From: Vibrio ordalii ATCC 33509
GTDB lineage: Bacteria > Pseudomonadota > Gammaproteobacteria > Enterobacterales > Vibrionaceae
Assembly (NCBI GenBank): GCA_000257205.1
Contig: AEZC01000025.1
Location: forward strand, 1 to 53,704
Direction of reading: 5' to 3'
Length of the DNA: 53,704 bases
Shown: piece by piece, positions 50,071-53,704 of the stretch
Layout of the letters: each line of letters begins with the position of its first letter
Numbering within the stretch: the stretch's first letter is position 1
Made by a program: the position numbers and the translations under genes
The notes under the pieces: model-generated
Told to the model about the DNA's origin: nothing
Database searches by the model: none
Seen by the model: the letters and a program-made list of their open reading frames with translations, nothing else

Positions 50071-50835
50071 ATGAGACGACTGCTGTTATTAGGATTGATG
50101 TTCATCTGTAGTGCCGCCGCCGCAGAGCCAGTTCGTATTTGTGTTGGTGATGTGAATGTTTGGCCCCCGTTCACCTATTGGCAGGGGATCTCGTATCAAG
50201 AAAAAGCCGATTCCTTGACTGGCTCAGCCACAACGCTGGTGTTGGACGCATTAAAATCTCACAACATCGATTACCAGTTTTATTTTATGCCTTGGGCGCG
50301 AGTCCAGCATGAACTGACGCAAGAGCGCGGTCGCTGCGATCTGACATGGGATGCAAGTTATCGTGCAGAAAGGGCTGAGTACAGCTATTTTTCGGTCCCG
50401 CTTTATACGATTCAACTCGGTTATTTTACGCTGCCAGACAACCATGAAGATTTAAAAGATCCATCCGTTGATGGCGTATTATGCGGAGTTAATGGCTTTA
50501 ATTATGAGAATTTTGCGCTGTCTAGAGAACCCTCTCTCTATTTAAATTCCGTACAGCAAGCGCTGAATATGCTGCAAAAAGAGCGGTGTGATTGGTTTGT
50601 GAGTGAAATTAAACCCATTTATGGTGGAATTCAGTTGGGTCTATATAAAATTGATCGGCCAATCGTTCATCATTTTCTCGCTAGAAACAAGCCATACCAC
50701 GTGCAAGTTCGCCGTAGCTTAGAAAATTCGATGCCGCTGCTAAATCAGCTCAATGACTACTTTCTCGATGCGCAAAAAACCGGTCGCGCCCAGGCGGTCT
50801 TTGATCGCTACCTCTCTTTTAGCCAATCACAATAA
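50071..50835 (+). CDS. periplasmic solute-binding protein (SBP family 3, amino-acid type)
   Basis: The 254-residue product has a signal peptide (MRRLLLLGLMFICSAAAAEP, cleavage after AAA) and then a type-3 solute-binding fold beginning VRICVGDVNVWPPFTY. The pattern W-PPF-Y followed by LDALK..GIDY-like and MPWARV segments is typical of the polar amino-acid binding family, including vibrio proteins without an adjacent transporter. ATG 50071 is used; a TTG at 50065 is also open. No permease or ATPase gene is adjacent, so a chemosensory or signalling partner is possible. Confidence 0.8.
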   Translation: MRRLLLLGLMFICSAAAAEPVRICVGDVNVWPPFTYWQGISYQEKADSLTGSATTLVLDALKSHNIDYQFYFMPWARVQHELTQERGRCDLTWDASYRAERAEYSYFSVPLYTIQLGYFTLPDNHEDLKDPSVDGVLCGVNGFNYENFALSREPSLYLNSVQQALNMLQKERCDWFVSEIKPIYGGIQLGLYKIDRPIVHHFLARNKPYHVQVRRSLENSMPLLNQLNDYFLDAQKTGRAQAVFDRYLSFSQSQ

Positions 50836-51141
50836 TCAAACTAAGGTGTTTGCCGTGTACGGAGCACCTTGTTTGCCTTTCTTTTTAGAAAAATAAGACT
50901 GTTCACCTCACGGCAATATCACTGTCGAAAACCCCCTTTACCTTCTTTGTTGAAAGTTTGCGCTTAGTTCAAGTATTTGCTCTAGCTATGCGATGTTGAT
51001 CTCGATATGAATGGTGAATGTTTTTATCTTTCATTTAAAAACACAACACTGTACGCGCAAATGGAACCAATCCCCTTTATAAACGTGATTTACAACACCT
51101 TGCTTACCACTTCGGTTACAGAGCAGGGAAAGAGGTGAACA
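50836..51141. other. intergenic region before the extracellular nuclease
   Basis: This 306-bp stretch has no convincing ORF. AAGGTG/CACCTT (about 50843-50868) with an inner CCGT/ACGG stem, followed by T-rich DNA, may terminate the binding-protein gene. TGTTTTTA/TAAAAACA (51019-51043) forms an AT-rich hairpin about 100 bp before the nuclease start. I see no clear Pho box or CRP site, although the V. cholerae xds gene is known to be phosphate-regulated. Confidence 0.5.
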
Positions 51142-53704
51142 ATGGAATCGACACGAATTAAACCCTTTGGCCGAACATTACTCGCTGCGGCGATAAGCTC
51201 CACATTGGCTGTATCAGCTCAAGCTGAGATTATTATTTCTCAGTATGTAGAAGGCAGCAGCTTCAATAAGGCGATCGAAATTGCTAACACTAGTAATGTA
51301 TCCGTCAGTTTAGACAATTTCATTTTAGCGAAATCAAGCAACGGCGGTGGTAACTGGGATACACAGTTGCCCCTGACTGGGCGAGTGATTGCCGCGAATG
51401 ATGTGTTAGTGATTTCTCATGCCAACGCCAATAGTGCTATCCAAGCAGTGAGCGATGAAAATAATGGCTCAGTAATTAATTTTAACGGTGATGATCCGGT
51501 GGCACTGCTAAACAGTGATGGTAGCGTGCATGATGTGTTGGGAGTGATGGGCGGCATTAACTGGGGCAAGGACACCACTTTAGTGCGTAATAGCGATAGC
51601 CTTATGCCCTCAGCGGCTTATCAAGCTGCTCAGTGGAGCGCGTTAGGCAAGGATAACATTGATGGGTTAGGCGCACTCGATGCCGTAGAGCCACCGGCTG
51701 AGTTTACCTGTACTCAAGAGGGATCTGAGCCCACCTTTACTTCTATTCAAGCCATTCAAGGCGAAGGGCAAAGCTCTCCTTTTATTAGTGGTTACCCTTA
51801 CATCACCGACCAAGAATATTTTGTCAAAGGTGTCGTGAGTGCCGTTACCACAGGGTTAACTAAGGGTTTTTATCTGCAAGCGTTGGAAGATGATTACAAC
51901 CTAAATACCTCTGAAGGTTTGTTTGTTTTTACCGATCAATCAAGCTCAAGTTTAAAACCGGGGGATGTGGTTTGTGTGAAAGGTAAAGTACAGGAGTATT
52001 ACAACCTCACACAGCTTAAAGTCGAAAACAAGCAATGGCTAAAACAAGGTGAGCAAGAGGCTCCACAAGCGACCGCGATAGAGATTTTGCCTACCGATGA
52101 GAACTTTGAGCACACATTAGAGCGTTATGAAGGCATGTTGGTAAAAACCACCCCAGAGCTGGATATGCGTGTGACGCGAACCTTTGGTTATGACTATGCT
52201 GCTCGTCGCAATAACATGGTGTTAGCGCAAGGTCGTATTAACATGCAGCCGAACCAGCTATTCGCTGCGGGCTCTGAGCAAGCCAAACAGCAGAGCGTGG
52301 AAAACGCGCAGCGCCGCTTGTTTATTGAATCCGATGCGAAAGCCGCCGATGGCCAAATTCCGTACTACCCAGAGTTTGGTCGCAGTGATATTGATCAAAA
52401 TGGTTCGACTGAAGATTACATCCGCATTGATGACAGCATCATAGGTTTAGAAGGTGTGCTCTCATACGGTTACAACGAATATCGTCTGATTGTGACCAAT
52501 TCGCTCAGCCAAGAGAATTTCGTACGCAATGATCCCCGCAGCGAGAAACCGGATATCGATGAAGGCGATCTGCGCATTGCCACATTCAACGTGCTTAACT
52601 ATTTTAACTCGCCGTTTGGCGGTGATGCAAATCAGCATGGCGGTAATCGTGGTGCCAATAACCTTGCAGAATTTGAACTGCAGCAAGCGAAGATCGTCAA
52701 TGCGATTGTACGTTTGGATGCCGATATTGTCGGTTTGATGGAAATTGAGAATAACGGTTTCGGTGCAGGGTCGGCAATTGCGCAGTTGGTCAATCAGATC
52801 AACAGCCAGATCTCGGATAAGAAAAAACATTACCGTTTTGTCGCGATTGACTCAAATAATGATGGTGTGACCGATGAACTTGATTCTATTGGCACGGATG
52901 TGATCACCACAGGAGTGATTTATCGTGAAAAAGTGGTGAAGTTGACAGAAAATCGTGTAATTCCAATGCCAAGCCAACAAGCACCTGAAGTGTTGGATGA
53001 CAAAGGCAAAGTGATTGAAGATGGTAAAAATTACCAGCGTGACACGCTTGCACCGACCTTCAAAGTTAAAGGTGGCAATGAGAAAATTACCGTCGCGGTT
53101 AACCATCTAAAATCCAAAGGCTCGGCATGTTGGGAAGATGCCGCACCAGTTGAACAAGGTGGGCAAGGTGGCAAAGATATTGATTTTCAAGGTGCATGTG
53201 AACACTTTCGTGTCGCAGCTGCGGTCGCTTTAGGTGAAGCGTTACAAAAAATCAAAGGGCATAAAGTCATTTTGGGTGATATGAACTCTTACGGTATGGA
53301 AGACCCGATGCTCGTATTGACGGACTACAGCCCAGAGAAGTATGGCAAAACCATCCGTGCGGCACGCAATACTTACCTTGCAGGTACTCCTCAATTTGGT
53401 GATGATGGCGCGTTGATTACTCACAATTATGGGTACTTTAACGCTGTGGCGATGAAACACCCAGAGAGCTGGAGTTACTCATTTAATGATGAAGTTGGCG
53501 CATTGGATCATTTGCTGGTCAGCAAAAGTTTGAAAGGCAAAGTGGTGGATGCGACTGATTGGCACATCAACGGCGGTGAATCGACACTGTTTGATTACAA
53601 CGGTGAGTTCAAAGGTGATTTACCGAAATATCAAGATCATTTTCGCGCATCTGATCATGATCCTGCCGTGTTAGAACTGAATATTTACGGCGGGTCATTC
53701 GGCC
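51142..53704 (+). CDS. xds: extracellular endonuclease/exonuclease/phosphatase family nuclease (Xds/ExeM/NucH type), 3' end outside window
   Basis: The frame is open from ATG 51142, with GAGGTG upstream, to the window edge (854 codons). A signal peptide (cleavage AQA-E near residue 28) is followed by a lamin-tail-like domain (about 29-160) and an OB-like region (about 210-330). The nuclease domain (about 475-850) has RIATFNVLNY from residue 478, Glu534 in LMEIENN, GDMN at 712-715 and SDHDP at 837-841, the EEP catalytic set. The cut end reads YGGSFG, which may begin a GlyGly-CTERM sorting tail. Xds of V. cholerae degrades extracellular and NET DNA and aids phosphate scavenging and biofilm control. 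Confidence 0.9.
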   Translation, partial: MESTRIKPFGRTLLAAAISSTLAVSAQAEIIISQYVEGSSFNKAIEIANTSNVSVSLDNFILAKSSNGGGNWDTQLPLTGRVIAANDVLVISHANANSAIQAVSDENNGSVINFNGDDPVALLNSDGSVHDVLGVMGGINWGKDTTLVRNSDSLMPSAAYQAAQWSALGKDNIDGLGALDAVEPPAEFTCTQEGSEPTFTSIQAIQGEGQSSPFISGYPYITDQEYFVKGVVSAVTTGLTKGFYLQALEDDYNLNTSEGLFVFTDQSSSSLKPGDVVCVKGKVQEYYNLTQLKVENKQWLKQGEQEAPQATAIEILPTDENFEHTLERYEGMLVKTTPELDMRVTRTFGYDYAARRNNMVLAQGRINMQPNQLFAAGSEQAKQQSVENAQRRLFIESDAKAADGQIPYYPEFGRSDIDQNGSTEDYIRIDDSIIGLEGVLSYGYNEYRLIVTNSLSQENFVRNDPRSEKPDIDEGDLRIATFNVLNYFNSPFGGDANQHGGNRGANNLAEFELQQAKIVNAIVRLDADIVGLMEIENNGFGAGSAIAQLVNQINSQISDKKKHYRFVAIDSNNDGVTDELDSIGTDVITTGVIYREKVVKLTENRVIPMPSQQAPEVLDDKGKVIEDGKNYQRDTLAPTFKVKGGNEKITVAVNHLKSKGSACWEDAAPVEQGGQGGKDIDFQGACEHFRVAAAVALGEALQKIKGHKVILGDMNSYGMEDPMLVLTDYSPEKYGKTIRAARNTYLAGTPQFGDDGALITHNYGYFNAVAMKHPESWSYSFNDEVGALDHLLVSKSLKGKVVDATDWHINGGESTLFDYNGEFKGDLPKYQDHFRASDHDPAVLELNIYGGSFG

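Noticed and set aside
50836..51141. Pho box for xds
   Set aside because: Only isolated CTGT fragments are visible; no pair of CTGTCAT-like repeats with the required spacing is present.

Overview
The window reads as a chromosomal housekeeping segment of a Vibrio (Gammaproteobacteria), close in gene order to the large chromosome of Vibrio cholerae. The genus call rests on aphA (a Vibrionaceae virulence and quorum-sensing regulator) between cysE and ppc, an argH gene fused to an N-acetylglutamate synthase domain, a hybrid peroxiredoxin-glutaredoxin beside oxyR, and an Xds/ExeM-type extracellular nuclease. Several proteins differ from the V. cholerae versions I remember, so I do not name the species. 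I see no insertion sequence, prophage, integron, CRISPR array, rRNA or tRNA. Nearly all the DNA is coding and collinear with known gammaproteobacterial operons.

Layout. 1-3.7 kb: heat-shock hslVU with a sigma-32 promoter, then menA and rraA. 3.8-8.3 kb: MATE pump, tpiA, a CHMI-like isomerase, a DUF805 membrane protein, a DUF3135 protein and a SufR-like regulator. 8.4-10.6 kb: groES-groEL with a second sigma-32 promoter. 10.7-11.8 kb: an exported repeat protein of unknown role and an MgtC-family protein. 11.9-18.2 kb: the EF-P beta-lysylation set (epmB, efp, epmA) surrounding frdABCD. 18.4-21.6 kb: rhodanese, secB, gpsA, cysE. 21.6-25.2 kb: aphA, its long leader, and ppc. 25.4-31.9 kb: argE divergent from argC-argB-argG-argH(A). 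32-35.8 kb: a redox group (DUF3624 protein, flavin disulfide oxidoreductase, Prx-Grx, OxyR) with a near-perfect OxyR operator. 35.8-42.9 kb: mrcA divergent from pilMNOPQ. 43-49.9 kb: aroK, aroB, damX, dam, rpe, gph, trpS. 50-53.7 kb: a periplasmic solute-binding protein and the extracellular nuclease, cut by the window edge.

The most consequential observation is an in-frame TAA at codon 51 of pilN, with the rest of the gene intact in the same frame. This should disable the inner-membrane platform of the PilA-type (competence) type IV pilus in this isolate. The richest regulatory region is the 366-bp aphA upstream region. It holds a LuxR/HapR-type operator about 60-80 bp from a plausible start, a possible Qrr small-RNA pairing site, a perfect 17-bp palindrome and a hairpin. 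Other leads are nested repeats in front of pilM that could mask its ribosome binding site, an inverted repeat in the aroK leader, a CRP/FNR-like site between frdA and epmA, and a three-cysteine tail on the flavin oxidoreductase next to the OxyR operator.

I did not find a wholly new multi-gene system here. The novelty is mainly in broken genes, intergenic structure and poorly characterised small proteins.
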